Origin: Mytilinidion resinicola
Taxonomy: Eukaryota; Ascomycota; Dothideomycetes; Mytilinidiales; Mytilinidiaceae
DNA length: 64,000 nt
Direction: 5' to 3'
Assembly (NCBI RefSeq): GCF_010093595.1
Contig: NW_022985441.1
Span: 1,729,838 to 1,793,837 of the forward strand
Shown one piece after another: positions 31,314 through 42,757 of the stretch. The translations under genes were made by a program, and so were the position numbers. The notes below the pieces were generated by a model. That model was not told the origin of the DNA. It made no database searches and saw only the letters and a program-made list of their open reading frames with translations. Position 1 is the stretch's first letter; every line of letters begins with the position of its first letter.

Positions 31314-33349
31314 TCAGGAAGACCCATTGACGGACCTCCTCCGGACATTCACATATAGCCCTTTCTGAATGACAAACCACCTGCGCGTGTCAACAGAGCC
31401 ATGCAATGCAAACTGAGTACAACTCACCAGCATTTCTCCGTCAATTCAGCATTGGCATCAGCTAGAGTGAGGTCATACCGCATGAACAGCGTAGGGATAA
31501 GCTATCAAAGGTTAGAACATATGCTTGAGACAGTCTTCAGGCCGAAGCAGGTACCTTGGACATCTCCATCCAGCTGATGTCTGTGTAAAAGGTCAGCTCG
31601 AGTCCAGTTATCATGAAGGGAGATATCTTTACTTCTTCCTATGCAGCTCCGAGCACCAGAACCAAATGCGAAGAAGAACCGATCTAATGGCTTTAGTAGG
31701 ACCGAAAGTCTGGCGGCAAAGCTTCAAGCTTACGCATATCTCCTATGGCCTTTTCATCTTGAGTGAGCCATCAGTCAGGCCTGAAGTCATCGGCATCGTC
31801 CCCAAAAACCTCCTTGTTGCGGTGGACCACCCAAGGGTTGACGCCAACGACAGACTACACCTCTTGTCAGTATCTGAGTCACAGGTTCTCGGCCTGGGCA
31901 GTCTCACGCCAGCAGGAAAGTATTTGCCATGAATATCTATGCCACCCGAGGGTACGACTCGCGGTAAGCTCATCCCCACAGCTGGATGAACGCGTAAAGC
32001 CTCGTACATGACCGCTTGCAGGTACGGCATACTATCTGCTTGGCTAAGCGAAACCGGGTCACTTATCTTCCCCTGTCGTCGCAGGCCATCAATCTCGTCC
32101 ACGAGTCGTTGTTTGTGTGTAGGGTTCTTCAAGAGGTAGTATATAATGGCTCGAATTGATATAGCCGTCGTGTCACTACCGGCAGCTATGTTTGATCTGC
32201 CAGGTGTAAGTTGTCACACTGAAATGTTGATACGTGACGGAAAGCTTACGTAGCCATGGATACCACTACATTCAAGTCAAATTCAGTCGGCTTCTTCTCG
32301 TTCACAGCAAAAAGCTTGCTGAGGATATCTTTCCGGTCGCTCCCGCGGTCTTTTCGAGATCTAACCTCACTCATAGCGAAGTTTCGAACTCCGCCATGAC
32401 GAGCATTTACCCCAAGATGGTTCCCAATCACAGGCATAAGGGTTTGATGAAGCCGGTATATCCAGGGTATTTGGCCAAGCCAGCACGCGGAACGGAGGAT
32501 ACCTTCAATGGAGCTGAAAGTTCCATCGTCCATGCCGGCATCCACGAAACCGAAAGTCTTGGAGAAAGTAATCTCTCCAATGATATCTGCGACACATGAA
32601 ATGAGACAAAGAGTCTGGTGGTGAGCATCCCTTCAGGGACTTACCGAACGCGAACAGTTGCACTAATTTGCCCATGTCTGCCGGCTCTTTCGAATCCTGA
32701 AATCCGCCCATCTTGCGCATAAATCCTTTGATGGCACCATTGACAAACTCCTCGAGGTCCTTGAGGGAACCCATGGAGTATGTTTGGGCGACAAGCCGCC
32801 TCTGAACTGCGTGCACGGATTCGTTTCGTTCTCCGAAAAGATCGAATTTGCGAGCTCCCTGTCAATAATTCATAAAATGCACTACTTAGGGCTGAAGATA
32901 GTCAACTAGCTTGCCAAACGGAGTACCAGTCTGATTTTCGAAACTTGGTGCCGGCCCCTATGTTTTGTTAGCAGATGTCTGCCGACGACACAGCTCCGTC
33001 TGAAAAACAGACCATATATACTCTTAATAGCTGTCAAGTCGGCTACACTCCTAAAACATCATGTCAGCGTTGTAGGAGATAAATTTCGCGCTTCGTACAC
33101 TTCATATGGGCCTGTTCGAACGAGCGGCCCATATCTCTTATGTAGATCAATCATTACGTGGTTGAGGTCGCCATCTCGAGAGTGCTTGGCTATCCAGAGC
33201 CGTGACAGACTTGCCCAGAATGGCCCCGGAGTGCTTGCGAACGGGGAGAAAACCCGTTGATAGACAACATAGATAGTGGGTAGCACTATCAGAAGACAGA
33301 GCAAGATCGGAAGAAGGCCGTTCTGGTCGGTGTTGTTCCACATGGCCAT
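31314..33349 (-). pseudogene. Cytochrome P450 with an in-frame TGA in the FxPDRW motif (probable pseudogene)
   Basis: Exons 33349-33099, 33050-33013, 32957-32911, 32858-32645, 32586-32250, 32196-31908, 31854-31734, 31683-31633, 31580-31555, 31501-31428 and 31380-31314 join in phase to 504 codons. It is a membrane-anchored microsomal P450 of the pisatin-demethylase-like type: N-terminal helix (LLPILLCLLIVLPTIYVVY), STPGPFWASLSR, GAGTKFRKSDWYSVWQG, I-helix AAGSDTTA (about 300-307), K-helix EALR and heme loop FGSGARSCIG (Cys about 446). At codon 420 (31773-31771) a TGA sits where FRPD-Arg-W is expected, so the Arg of the ERR triad and the heme loop would be lost. The change is compatible with CGA to TGA. 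The 32910 intron donor reads GC (CAA/GCTAGT), possibly a second lesion. All other junctions and motifs are intact, so the loss looks recent. Confidence 0.8.
31771..31773 (-). other. Premature TGA in the P450 gene
   Basis: Reading the minus strand, GAC TTC AGG CCT GAC is followed by TGA and then TGG CTC ACT CAA GAT. The family consensus at this point is an Arg codon between Asp and Trp. A single C-to-T transition in CGA explains it. Confidence 0.8.
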
Positions 33350-33729
33350 GATTCTCTTGCAGTGAACAACCAAAGTGAGGTTTCAAAGTTGAGCCAAGGA
33401 AGAGCTGAGAGCTTGAAAGAAGCTAGGAGGTAGGTTGTCGTCTGAACTCAAGATCTTAGCAGGTGAGAGACAACATAGCTAATAAAAGCAATGAAATTTG
33501 GGGTCTCAGGTCCGAACCACAGCCTCACGTAGAAATGGGTTGCAATAGAACGGCGAGGAAACTGCTTCTTAAGCATATTGTCGTCGTTAGGCTTTCCACC
33601 GTACATTCTTCTTGTACACTTACCGTGTTCTCTCTACGTATACACACGCCCGCCGTAGCACGTACCCTTACACGCTTGAGCGTATCGATCCACGACTATC
33701 GAGTTAAAGTGTGGGCTGGTCGGCGCCCT

Positions 33730-33759
33730 GTAAATCGTCGTCTTGTAAATCGTCGTCTG
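33730..33759. repeat. 15-nt tandem duplication
   Basis: GTAAATCGTCGTCT occurs twice at a 15-nt period (from 33730 and from 33745) in the divergent promoter. Confidence 0.8.
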
Positions 33760-34317
33760 GCCCACTATTGCGCTGATGGGTCTAGAGGATATTCTGTATA
33801 TGCACATTCGAAGGCAGTTGTGACGGTACACAACGAGTTGTTCGGCCGAAGTGTGGCGGGGTCCTAGCCTGAGACCAACGGCGACACAATTCGGAACGTG
33901 CACACGTGTAGTTTCCGAACCCACAGCCGAAGAAGTGAAAGGTGCTCGACGACGTTGGCGGCGGCGTCTGCCGAGTGGTGGTGGAAGGAAGGGATGACAG
34001 CAGCTAGCATCTTTTGCCCTCGCTCTGATTCGTCCGACGCACGCTTAGCGCGAATCCGCACCGGCCATCTCGACGACGACTTACCGACTTCACCATCCGT
34101 CCCTTTTTGGCGCGCTCTCCCCGCATCATAAAATGATACGGGCACGATGTCGGCAACGAACGCGGGGCCCCAGGCAGGGACTGTGGTAGTAGAAGGCAGT
34201 CAAGATCCGAGTTTACTCCCGGGTTATTTTGGATAAAGTGATGTAATTGGCGGCTAACAGAATGAGCGAAACCTTTTCTACATACACCCCCATCTCAATC
34301 TCACAATATGCACCATT

Positions 34318-34323
34318 TATAAA
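34318..34323 (+). promoter_or_regulatory. TATA box candidate of the flavoprotein gene
   Basis: Perfect TATAAA followed by pyrimidine-rich sequence (CTTTCTCC and similar) before ATG 34452. Placement is typical for a fungal inducible gene. Confidence 0.5.
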
Positions 34324-34451
34324 CCGTTGCCTCGTAGTCTTCCGTCTACTTCATATCAGCTTTCTCCTTTCAAACATCTCTGGTTCTTATAGATTCATTT
34401 AGTTTTCCATTAGATTTCCTCAAGCCCTTTGAAGCACTCACAGGGCCCACG

Positions 34452-36469
34452 ATGGAGAATTACGATATCGTGATAATAGGGGCAGGGCCCGTGGGCTTGA
34501 CCATCTCGACGAGCCTTGCTAGGTGGGGCTACAAAATAAAGCACATTGACAATCGACCCGAACCCACGGCGACTGGTCGCGCAGATGGCATCCAACCTCG
34601 ATCCCTCGATCTACTTCGAAACATGGGATTAAAACGGCAGATCATGGCACACGACCCAGCCAAGGTTTACGAAGTCGCGTTTTGGGACCCTTCGGCGAAA
34701 GGAATCCACCGCACAGGCACCTGGGCGAGTTGTCCCAAGTTCATCGACGCCAGGTACCCATTCACAACCTTGCTGCACCAGGGACTGATAGAGCGTGTTT
34801 TCATCGAGGACATCGAAAAGCACGGAGGACAGATACAGCGGCCATGGACAATCACTGGATTTAAGAACGATGGGAAAGACCCCGTGTACCCCGTGGAAGT
34901 GAATCTGGCTCACGTGGATGGGACCTCGAAAGAAACAGTCAGGGCAAAGTACTTGTTTAGCGGCGAGGGAGCAAGGTCCTTCGTTAGAGACCAACTGGGA
35001 GTTCAAATACATCACAAAGACCCCATTGCTCATGTTTGGGGTGTCATGGACGGTGTCGTGCGAACCGACTTTCCAGACATCAAGGTACATTTATATCAGC
35101 ACTATGCCGTTCTTGACTGACAGGAAGTAGATGAAATGTACTATCCACTCCGACGCAGGATCCATTATGGTGATCCCTCGAGAGAACAACATGGTCAGGC
35201 TGTACATACAACTTGCCTCCTCGACAGACAAGGATTGGAACCCACGGAAAACAGCCACGGAGGAGGAGGTCCAATCACACGCAAAGAAAATATTAAAACC
35301 CTACCACATAGAATGGGACCGTGTGGAATGGTATTCAGCCTACCCAATCGGACAGGGGATTGCTGAGCGTTACACGCTGGACGAAAGAGTATTCATGGGC
35401 GGCGATGCCTGCCATACACATAGCGTAAGTTGCGTACCATTCCAGCCATTTTTGTCCCTAGGATTAGTTCTGACTAACAGCAATATAGCCCAAAGCTGGA
35501 CAAGGTATGAACACTGCTTTCCTCGACGCTGTTAATCTTGCATGGAAAATCCACCATGTCGAGTCGGGCTTCGCTTCTCGCTCCATCCTCAACACGTACG
35601 AGTCTGAGCGCAAGCTCGTTGCTGAGAATCTCCTTGATTTTGACGCACGCTATGCAAAGCTTTTTTCCGCCCGCATCCCCTCCGCCGGCGAAGTCGGCAG
35701 TGCAAACACTCAGGCCGCCGCCCAAGCCGCCTCGAAGCACGAACCGGAAGAGAATGACTTCGTCAAGACATTCAAAGCAAGCTGCGAGTTCACCAGTGGC
35801 TATGGTGTTGCTTATGATGCAAATATTTACAACTGGTCACCCGTACACCCAGCTCAGTCGCCCCTCTTCCTGTCCTACCAGAAGGGTACACACCTTCGCA
35901 CTGGCCGCATCCTTACCCCTGCCACTGTAACCCGCGTTGTGGACGCGAACGTCGTCCACCTCGAGCAAGAGATTCCGTTCAACGGCTCCTTCCGCCTGTA
36001 CATCTTTGCCGGTACTCCTGCGATCTCTTCGGCAGCACTCGATGACCTCGCAACCTACATGACTGCTCCACGCTCATTCTTCTCAACATACCTTCACCAG
36101 AACGAGGACACTGACCGTTACCATGAGCGCCATAACCCGCACACGCCATTCCTGACGCTCACGACCGTTGTGGCTTTACCCCGCGCTGAGATCGAGATCG
36201 ACGACTTGCTCCCACCAGTGCTGAGTAGGTACAGAGATCACGTGTACGCAGATGACATATGGGACGCACGGGTACCGGAAGCGAAAGCAGCAGCGCATGC
36301 AAAGATAGGGCTAGATGAAGAGAAAGGCGGCGTGGTGGTAGTGCGGCCAGATGGCTATGTTGGTTGTGTGGTGAAGCTGGAACAGGGGACTGGTACTGTG
36401 GATGCTTTGAACGCCTACTTTGGGTCGTTCACGGGCAAGTCGATGGGTGGAGCAGAGGCAAAGCTATGA
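34452..36469 (+). CDS. FAD-dependent phenol 2-monooxygenase-like hydroxylase
   Basis: Exons 34452-35084, 35131-35424 and 35489-36469 (phase 0 junctions) give 635 aa, the normal length for phenol-hydroxylase-type flavoproteins. Such enzymes ortho-hydroxylate phenols with NADPH and O2, feeding catechol cleavage. The N-terminal Rossmann motif is IIGAGPVGL (residues about 8-16). The second FAD motif is [18 protein letters not shown] (about 300-316), completed across the second intron. The C-terminal 180 residues fit the thioredoxin-like domain of this family (RLYIFAG, then a distal [13 protein letters not shown] strand). The DG motif reads [10 protein letters not shown]: Glu replaces the usual Asp. 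Divergent from the broken P450, which suggests a former co-regulated aromatic-oxidation pair. The natural substrate cannot be told from sequence. Confidence 0.9.
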
Positions 36470-36900
36470 AGGAGCTGTGATGATATAATTATGGTGCGAT
36501 GATTGGATGGTGGAATGCTGGAGAAGATAGTCGGAGGAACCTCCACAGATGTTAGTGCTGTTGGGAGACTTTATGTATATATGATTGCATGCCCTAGTTC
36601 GTAGAGCATGATTCGAATTACATATCTAGAGAACTGAAGAAAAGAGTGAGGAGATTTGAGGTCTTGATTCAGCACCTAGGCCACGTCTATATGCACTCCA
36701 CGGTCAACTTTCGAGGGAGCATGTATGGGGTGCTTCCGTGACTACTTCAACGGTGCCCAGTCCGCGATCAGACCCAGCAAGGTCGCATAGGGAGCACAAG
36801 GGACCCCAGAGGCTTGAGATAATGTAGTAGAGAGTCATAGGCCACTTCAAATGTATTTTTCACTAATCGTACTTTTGTCCCTCCAGTCCATCCAATAGTC
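36470..36900. other. Convergent intergenic region
   Basis: 3' flanks of the flavoprotein gene and of the prefoldin gene. Nothing else seen. Confidence 0.5.
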
Positions 36901-37464
36901 CTACCGCGCTTCCTGGGGTTGCGGGCCACTGGTGACCTTAGACCGCAGCACCTCTTCCACCACCCTGAGATTCTGCGCTTTGCTCTGCAAGATCTGCTCT
37001 AGATCTTTCAGACTGCCCTCAAGATCTGCTACTTTGCGGGTATAAAAGTCGGTTGCATCGGTCGTCGACTTCTCGATGAAAAAGCCGGTCCCAACATCGA
37101 CGAGGACATGTGTGCTGCTAGCCAGTGTGCCGGGGACGTAGAGTGAGGACGTTAGGGGGACGAGGAGAGGCTTGTCTATATGCGTTGCGTTAGTCTGGTG
37201 GTGCCTCTGGGGGGGGGTTGAAGTATACCGGCTGTCTTGGGATTCAACCCCGCGGATATCGACTTTAGGCAGTCTCGAAATTTGGCCTGTGCTGTGCGCA
37301 GCGATTGGAAGGAACTGGTGAGGTGCTCGAGCTCGCTGTCGAGCTGCTTCTTCAACTGGCTGAGCTGTTGGACATTGAGACTCGTGAGTTCGACTATATG
37401 CGATCAGCTAATATTCGCATGAGGCTATTCGTGGGGATGTACTTTGCTGGCCTTGGGACGCCAT
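36901..37464 (-). CDS. GIM5: Prefoldin subunit 5 (alpha-type)
   Basis: A small intron-rich gene: exons 37464-37443 (22 nt), 37393-37229 and 37175-36901 join to 153 aa, the usual size. Prefoldin is a cytosolic hexameric co-chaperone that hands nascent actin and tubulin to the CCT chaperonin. The N-terminal helix (VQQLSQLKKQLDSELEHL) and C-terminal helix (VADLEGSLKDLEQILQSKAQ) form the coiled-coil tentacle. Between them LTSSLYVPGTL and HVLVDVGTGFFIEK are the alpha-class hairpin signatures of subunit 5. The start MASQGQQ lies in the 22-nt first exon; the splice completes an Ile codon before ELTSLNV. The start codon is 229 nt from the divergent JmjC-like gene. Confidence 0.92.
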
Positions 37465-37693
37465 AGCTGATTGTCAGCTTCGTTCAGCTAAGGTAGACCT
37501 GGCTGTATGAAAAGGAAGAAGGCCAGGTGTTGCTGACGCTGACGGTAACACATTTAACTCTTCTCAAGTGGTGGAGGGGTCGCGTCGGAAGACCTGCGAG
37601 ATTTCACCGCATCGCGACTCGCTTCACGAACCTCACTGTTTTAGGGATATAGACATCACAACGCCCAGGGCCCACAGACTTTTGCTGCTATCG

Positions 37694-38610
37694 ATGTCTG
37701 CTCGCCTCGGTTCTCGAATATCGCGTTTCCGGTCCATGAACTTCCTGGACACTTTCAGCATTGACAGCTTTCGTACCAGCCACTTCAACCCCCGAGTCCC
37801 GGCTCTCCTGCGAAACCAATTTCACCAAATTCCTGCTATCTCTAGATGGTTTGATCCGTATTCTTTCAAGCCCGGGTTTCACCAGCTAAACTCTGATTAC
37901 TTGGCGCCCTATGGCTCCGTCATCGTCCCACTGGAGCTGACGCGCGCGACGCATCCATTGTCGGATTCCATGCCTGACGATGCTGAGCATCACTCACAGA
38001 CATTTCAGCGTTTCGAAGCGCCTCTCTCGGTACTTCTAGCATCCTGCTCCTCCTCACACTCCTCGCCGGGCAACCTCTACCTCGCCCAGTGCTCGCTCGA
38101 CTCGCTTCCCCTGCCTCTCCAAGCCGATCTCCCGACGCCTGATGTTGTTCTAAAAGCTGGAAGGGGAGATATATATGCGAACAGCCTGTGGTTGGGGCGT
38201 CCGCCCACGCGTACTCCCTTGCACCGGGATCCAAACCCGAACATATTCGTGCAATTGGCAGGGCAGAAGGTGGTTAGGTTGATGGAGCCGGGGGCAGGGA
38301 GGGCTGTCTACGAACAATCGAGGTCGGCCAATGGGCATGCAAATATGAGGGGCCAAGAAATGATGGAGGGCGAGGAGATGGAGCGGCTGGAGGATGCAAT
38401 TTGGGGAGAGGCGGGAGAGGCACAGGGCTGGGAGGCTATTCTGGGTAGCGGGGACGGCCTCTTTATCCCCAAGGGCTGGTGGCATAGCGTGAGAAGCTTT
38501 GGAGATGGGATCACAGGATCGGTGAGTGTAAAGATGAAGATGGCTGGCGGGCGTAGAGCGTATTTGCTAACGACTTGGACTCGGCGTAGGTCAATTGGTG
38601 GTTCCGGTGA
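37694..38610 (+). CDS. JmjC/cupin-8-like domain protein
   Basis: Exons 37694-38521 and 38590-38610 give 282 aa. The frame reads through the intron without a stop for another 200 codons, but the splice at GTGAGT/GCGTAG restores SVNWWFR and a stop, which is the typical end of these proteins. The iron-binding facial triad of a 2-oxoglutarate oxygenase appears as HRD in TPLHRDPNPN and the distal His in KGWWHSVRS, with DGLFIPKGWWH between. IFVQLAGQKVVRLMEP is the expected sheet after the HxD. Members hydroxylate protein or tRNA substrates; the substrate here is unknown. The first Met with cleaved-peptide-like basic context is used; an alternative Met lies at 37737. Confidence 0.85.
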
Positions 38611-38805
38611 GCTGTGCGTAGTAAAAGAAAGGATCCAAGGTGTGAATTGTACTATGAGTGCTGTAGATACTGTACATCTAGGTGTAGCAAGGAATCGTGC
38701 AGGTGGGAATCCGCAACGGGAAGTCACGCTCTTCCGAGATGCTTCATCTGAAGAAACCTCGTCCTCCACCCCTCCCACCTTCATCGCGCGTCCAGGCCGG
38801 GCGCG

Positions 38806-40134
38806 ATGGATTACACGCTCAGGTGCAACTCTTTGAAATGCCGCACCCAGCTCAACGATCGCGCCGTCGTCACTACCTGCAGGTCAGCACTCATCTTGAC
38901 CTGCGCTATCCACCCGCTCTTCTGACCACGTGACAGTCATGTCTTCTGCATCCGTTGCTCAGACAGTCTGGGGCTCTCGAGCTCTGCAGGCATCGCGAGG
39001 ACTTGTCCCGCATGCTCTACTCAGCTGAGCAATCCAGACGATGCAGTCGTCGCGCAACTCAATCCTACCGAAGACTACAAGACCAGCATCCTCAGCGGGC
39101 TGAGCCCAAACATCATCATGGAATGCGCCAGCAGAGGCCTAGCTTTCTACAGCTACCAGACATCACAAGAGATGTGGGTATCCCGCTGTGACCACTGCCT
39201 CCTTCGCTGACATCACCAGCGTATACCAAGAGTATCTCGCGAAGACCTTGACAGAAAACTATGGGAACTTGAGTCAGCAGATGGACAAGCTCATTCTCGA
39301 AGCTAATTCCGAGATCAAGACATTGCAAGAAAAACTCCAAGGTTACAACCCCGTTCAAAGATGTTGCTGAGCCATTCTGACCCTTAGCTAGCCGCGCAAG
39401 CCGAGCAGAAGAATCTCGAGCAGAAGAACCATGAACTTGTCGAAGCATTTCGTGAAAAAAGCAAAACCCAGCAGCAAATCCAGAAGCTGTATCAGTCTCT
39501 CAAGGCTCAGGTCATGGCTTCTCACGTAGCAACCGCTGCTACCGACGAAGCTGAACACACCATCCACACCTCCAGACGCGATCTCTTCGTTGATAGAATA
39601 CCTGGCACACGCAGTGGCCTTCAGCATCAGTTTCAGCAGTTTACGCTTGATCAGCAAGGCGGAGCGAATCAGCACCGTCAACAAGAAAGCGTTAGCTCAG
39701 GAAGTGGGGGAGGGCAGGGACGAGAGAAAATTAACGGCATGGGCCCAACTTGGACTAACCAAGCACAAAGCTCCAGGAATTGGACTGCCCGTATGTCTCG
39801 GTCTTTTTTGGATACACAGAGTGATACTTACTTATACCTTAAAACAGAATCTGCACCCATCTCCACAACTCCCTCTCAACACAGAAGTCGTCTGCCGGTC
39901 GCTCATAGCGGCGCTCGCAATAACGTCTTTCTAGGCGGTGAATCCAGCCAGCAATTTGGCAATGCGATGAACTCACAGACGCTGCATGATCTCAACTCGA
40001 ATGGTGGAGGGCCGAGCGGCTACAGGTTCAGTAATGGCTTGAAGTCGAGCAGCCGGCAGAGCGGTGGATTGCGTCGGACTGCAGCCGCGAATCTGCACCG
40101 TGGAACAGCGTCACAGAACTTGCCTGTGCGTTAA
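38806..40134 (+). CDS. hei10: HEI10/CCNB1IP1-like meiotic RING E3 ligase
   Basis: Exons 38806-38882, 38937-39173, 39220-39341, 39392-39790 and 39848-40134 give about 373 aa. Hei10/Zip3-type RING proteins mark crossover sites on meiotic chromosomes. The N-terminal C3HC4 RING is complete: Cys7, Cys12, Cys25, His27, Cys30, Cys33, Cys49 and Cys52. A coiled coil follows (LAKTLTENYGNL, then AEQKNLEQKNHELVEAF), and a basic Ser/Gly/Gln-rich tail with RSRLPV. The first intron lies just after TTC of the RING and was confirmed by the zinc ligands on both sides. The last intron (57 nt, stop-free) is less certain. Distinguishing Hei10 from other Zip3-like proteins rests on the RING spacing plus the following coiled coil. 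Confidence 0.85.
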
Positions 40135-41598
40135 AGAAGCGCTCATCATTGTGCTATTGGGCCCTTGCTCTATGTCGTCGCCTAGAGAGAGCATCAGTCT
40201 GCGCTGGGTTAGGAGACTGGGCAAAGTCTGTTTCAATTTTCACCCAGTTGACTCTGCACGGTCGTATGTATTGTTTGAAGTGGTGGGTACGGATTGGTGG
40301 CTATCATGTGAACTTTCTTATGGACGGATATTGCTTTTGCGACCTCCGCCGGAATAGATAGCCTAGGTGATGCATACTATATTCGATATTTCATGAATTT
40401 AGAAACGATCCACAGTATCAAAAGCGTAGCTTAGTGAGGGGATGTGCGTGAGAAATAAGTGCAAAGGGATAATCGTTTGAAGGAAAGAGTATGTGTTGAC
40501 TCCTGGACCTCCTGATGGTCGGCTATGCTGCTTCAAACACCAACTGTTTCGGCAAATCTTTAAATGAAATGACCCAGAGCTCGATTAGAGTCCTGCTGCA
40601 TCCTGAGCTCGAGCCGTTTCCATCGCAGGAATACGACATACCTTTTCGTGCTCCTAGCGGCGTCCGACATTTCCGAGTACATTCCTTCAAGCTACGAATG
40701 ACCATTGATAGGCTTCCACGTCATCGCCTGCATATCGACATACTTATTGCATACGTCCTGAAGTAATCTTCTTTGCATGATCCGCTGCTATTCTCGACTT
40801 CTTGGATGCAGCTTTGCCCCTGTAGGGCTGTTACGTTGGGCAAAAGGAGGACATTAGGGCTAGCATGTGTCGGGCGTCCGGCCAGTTCGCGAAGAAACCT
40901 GATGTAGCTTTTCAAAGAATGAGGAGTTCATATTAGTAGTGCTAGAAACACAGGATATGTATTCTGGGAGATACTTAGTGTTAGAAGAAGAAAAAGAAAT
41001 GTTCGTTGATTAATTCTTAGTGCCTATAATAGGTAGCAAGCTACACCTTGTCAATGGGACGGAACGCCTCCCTAGAGATTAGAGATCCGAAGCCCATGTC
41101 CAATCACGACGCCCTAACGCCAACGACATACCACCCCTTCTTCGCTCTCATACACGCCAGATGTAGTAGACCGCCTCTTGTGCAGTGTAGCTGCTATCGT
41201 AGCTAAGTGCCATGACTCATGACTAGGCCGTTACCATCTCACAACACAAGAACATAGAAAATTCCCGATCTCGAATCGTCGAATCGACCCCGAGTCAATA
41301 CGACACCCCAACAACGCACCGCAACACTAGAGGACCTTCGCGATAACCCTGGCGATATGCATGCTATCTTGCACCTTGGACGCATGTATGTACGTGCTCG
41401 TTGGTCATTGCCTTCATAACCCACACAAGGACCGTAAAGGCGGAGAAGGCAGCCCTGTTCCTCCTCCGATACCCTCCGCCCTTAATAGCCATGATTGCTC
41501 AACGCTGTCGGACAATTCTAGGCATAACCTGTTTTTGATAGACCTCGGCTTAATAAAGCTCCTGTAATGACTAGAAAGGTATCCTCAAACGAAGTCCT
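40135..41598. other. Convergent intergenic region
   Basis: 3' flanks of the HEI10-like gene and the zinc-finger gene. AT-richer than the genes; short open frames have no family signal. Confidence 0.45.
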
Positions 41599-42757
41599 TC
41601 AGCTGCCACCAGGAGTTTCAGCTGGACGTGCAATTCCGGTCTCTGCTCTCTTCTTCGCCGGCAGTCGGTGGAGTTCAGGATGCTTCTTCCGCTCATGCTT
41701 AAGCCTCGAGTCGCTTCTTTTGAACATCTTTATACACCGAGGCACTGAGCACGCGAGGACTTGACCAACCTGATCCCGATGGGAGGACTTGATATGTCGC
41801 TTTAGATTCCCGGCCCTCGACTCCCCTTTAAATGTCTGACGACAATTCGGATAATCGCAACGCGACACGGGAGACTGCGGGGAGGGTACTGCCGGCGACG
41901 TTTCGAATGTAGGCTTGGGATTGACTAGCGGCGGTGTTTCCATCCTTTGCACCTTCTGGCAATCTCCCTCCAATGATACATCTTTACCACTGAGAAGTGT
42001 GTCAGCCGAGGTATTTTTTCTTTTGGAACAGAGGCTCCACTTACTACGGGACGAAGCGTGCGAAGACCGGTTGATTGGGATGATCCTCAGCCATTCCGTA
42101 AGGTCCCATTGCTTCATTTCGCTGCGGCTGCCATCTCCTATTGTCGTTCCTAGTGGCCGCCGATGTCAACGACTGATTCAAACCACTGGCGAAGGTGTCT
42201 GACTGAGCTCCTTGTGCGAAGGAGTAGCTCCGATTCGTCAATAGTCCATCCACTGCCCATTGGTTGTTGGAGCTACCATGCTCAAGAGTCCCATCAAATA
42301 GGCTATAGGGAGTTGTATATTCAACGTTGTTGGCCTCGGGGTTCCAGGAAACATCACTGACAGTTCGAGACATCGATAGCGATGGTGTAGGAGTCGGTCT
42401 AGTTGCTCGTTGTCCTATGTGAACATCGTGTGGTACAGGGTGAAGCCAGATGGGAACATTGCTGTTGGCCTCCAGGCTCCCCTTGCCGCGTGTTTGAGGG
42501 TACTCTTCGCTACGTTGGTCGACTTTCCGTTGGACAGGACTACTGTACTGTGCATTGATATGATCAGGCAGATAATCTCCCTGGGGATAGTGAGACACTT
42601 GATCGGCCACCGTCCAGGAATGAGCACGATTGCCTTCGTAAGGTTCCTGAGGGTGTGTTGCATGAGCTCCTGGTTGGTGCTGTGCACTGATATCCATAAT
42701 GCTTTTAGAGGAAAGCCTCCATTCGAGAAAGCCGTTGTGGCTTCCATATGTGTCCAT
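41599..42757 (-). CDS. C2H2 zinc-finger protein
   Basis: Exons 42757-42045 and 41989-41599 give 367 aa. The start is the first ATG (MDTYGSHNGF); the frame is open slightly further but without an ATG. The first 240 residues are Gln/Ser/Asn-rich without a known domain, as in fungal activation regions. Two C2H2 fingers lie at the C-terminus: Cys282, Cys287, His303, His308, and Cys318, Cys323, His336, His341. The second ends in LKHERKKHPEL, common in fungal finger pairs. A basic tail (PAKKRAE) may act as nuclear signal. It is probably a DNA-binding regulator; no target can be inferred. The GTAAGT donor at 42044 and CTCAG acceptor keep frame through a Tyr codon. Confidence 0.85.

Larger units (their letters stand above)
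33350..34451. promoter_or_regulatory. Divergent P450 / flavoprotein intergenic region
   Basis: A 1.1-kb interval between the two start codons. It holds a 15-nt tandem repeat at 33730-33759 and a TATAAA at 34318-34323, which is 129 nt upstream of the flavoprotein start. Short open frames in it have no family signal. Confidence 0.55.

Noticed and set aside
31314..36469. A complete secondary-metabolite cluster around the P450.
   Set aside because: No polyketide synthase, NRPS, terpene cyclase or cluster regulator is adjacent; only the two oxygenases are seen.
38611..38836. C-terminal extension of the JmjC-like protein by reading through the intron.
   Set aside because: Splicing 38522-38589 gives the typical short ending NWWFR and a stop; the extension overlaps the HEI10-like start region.
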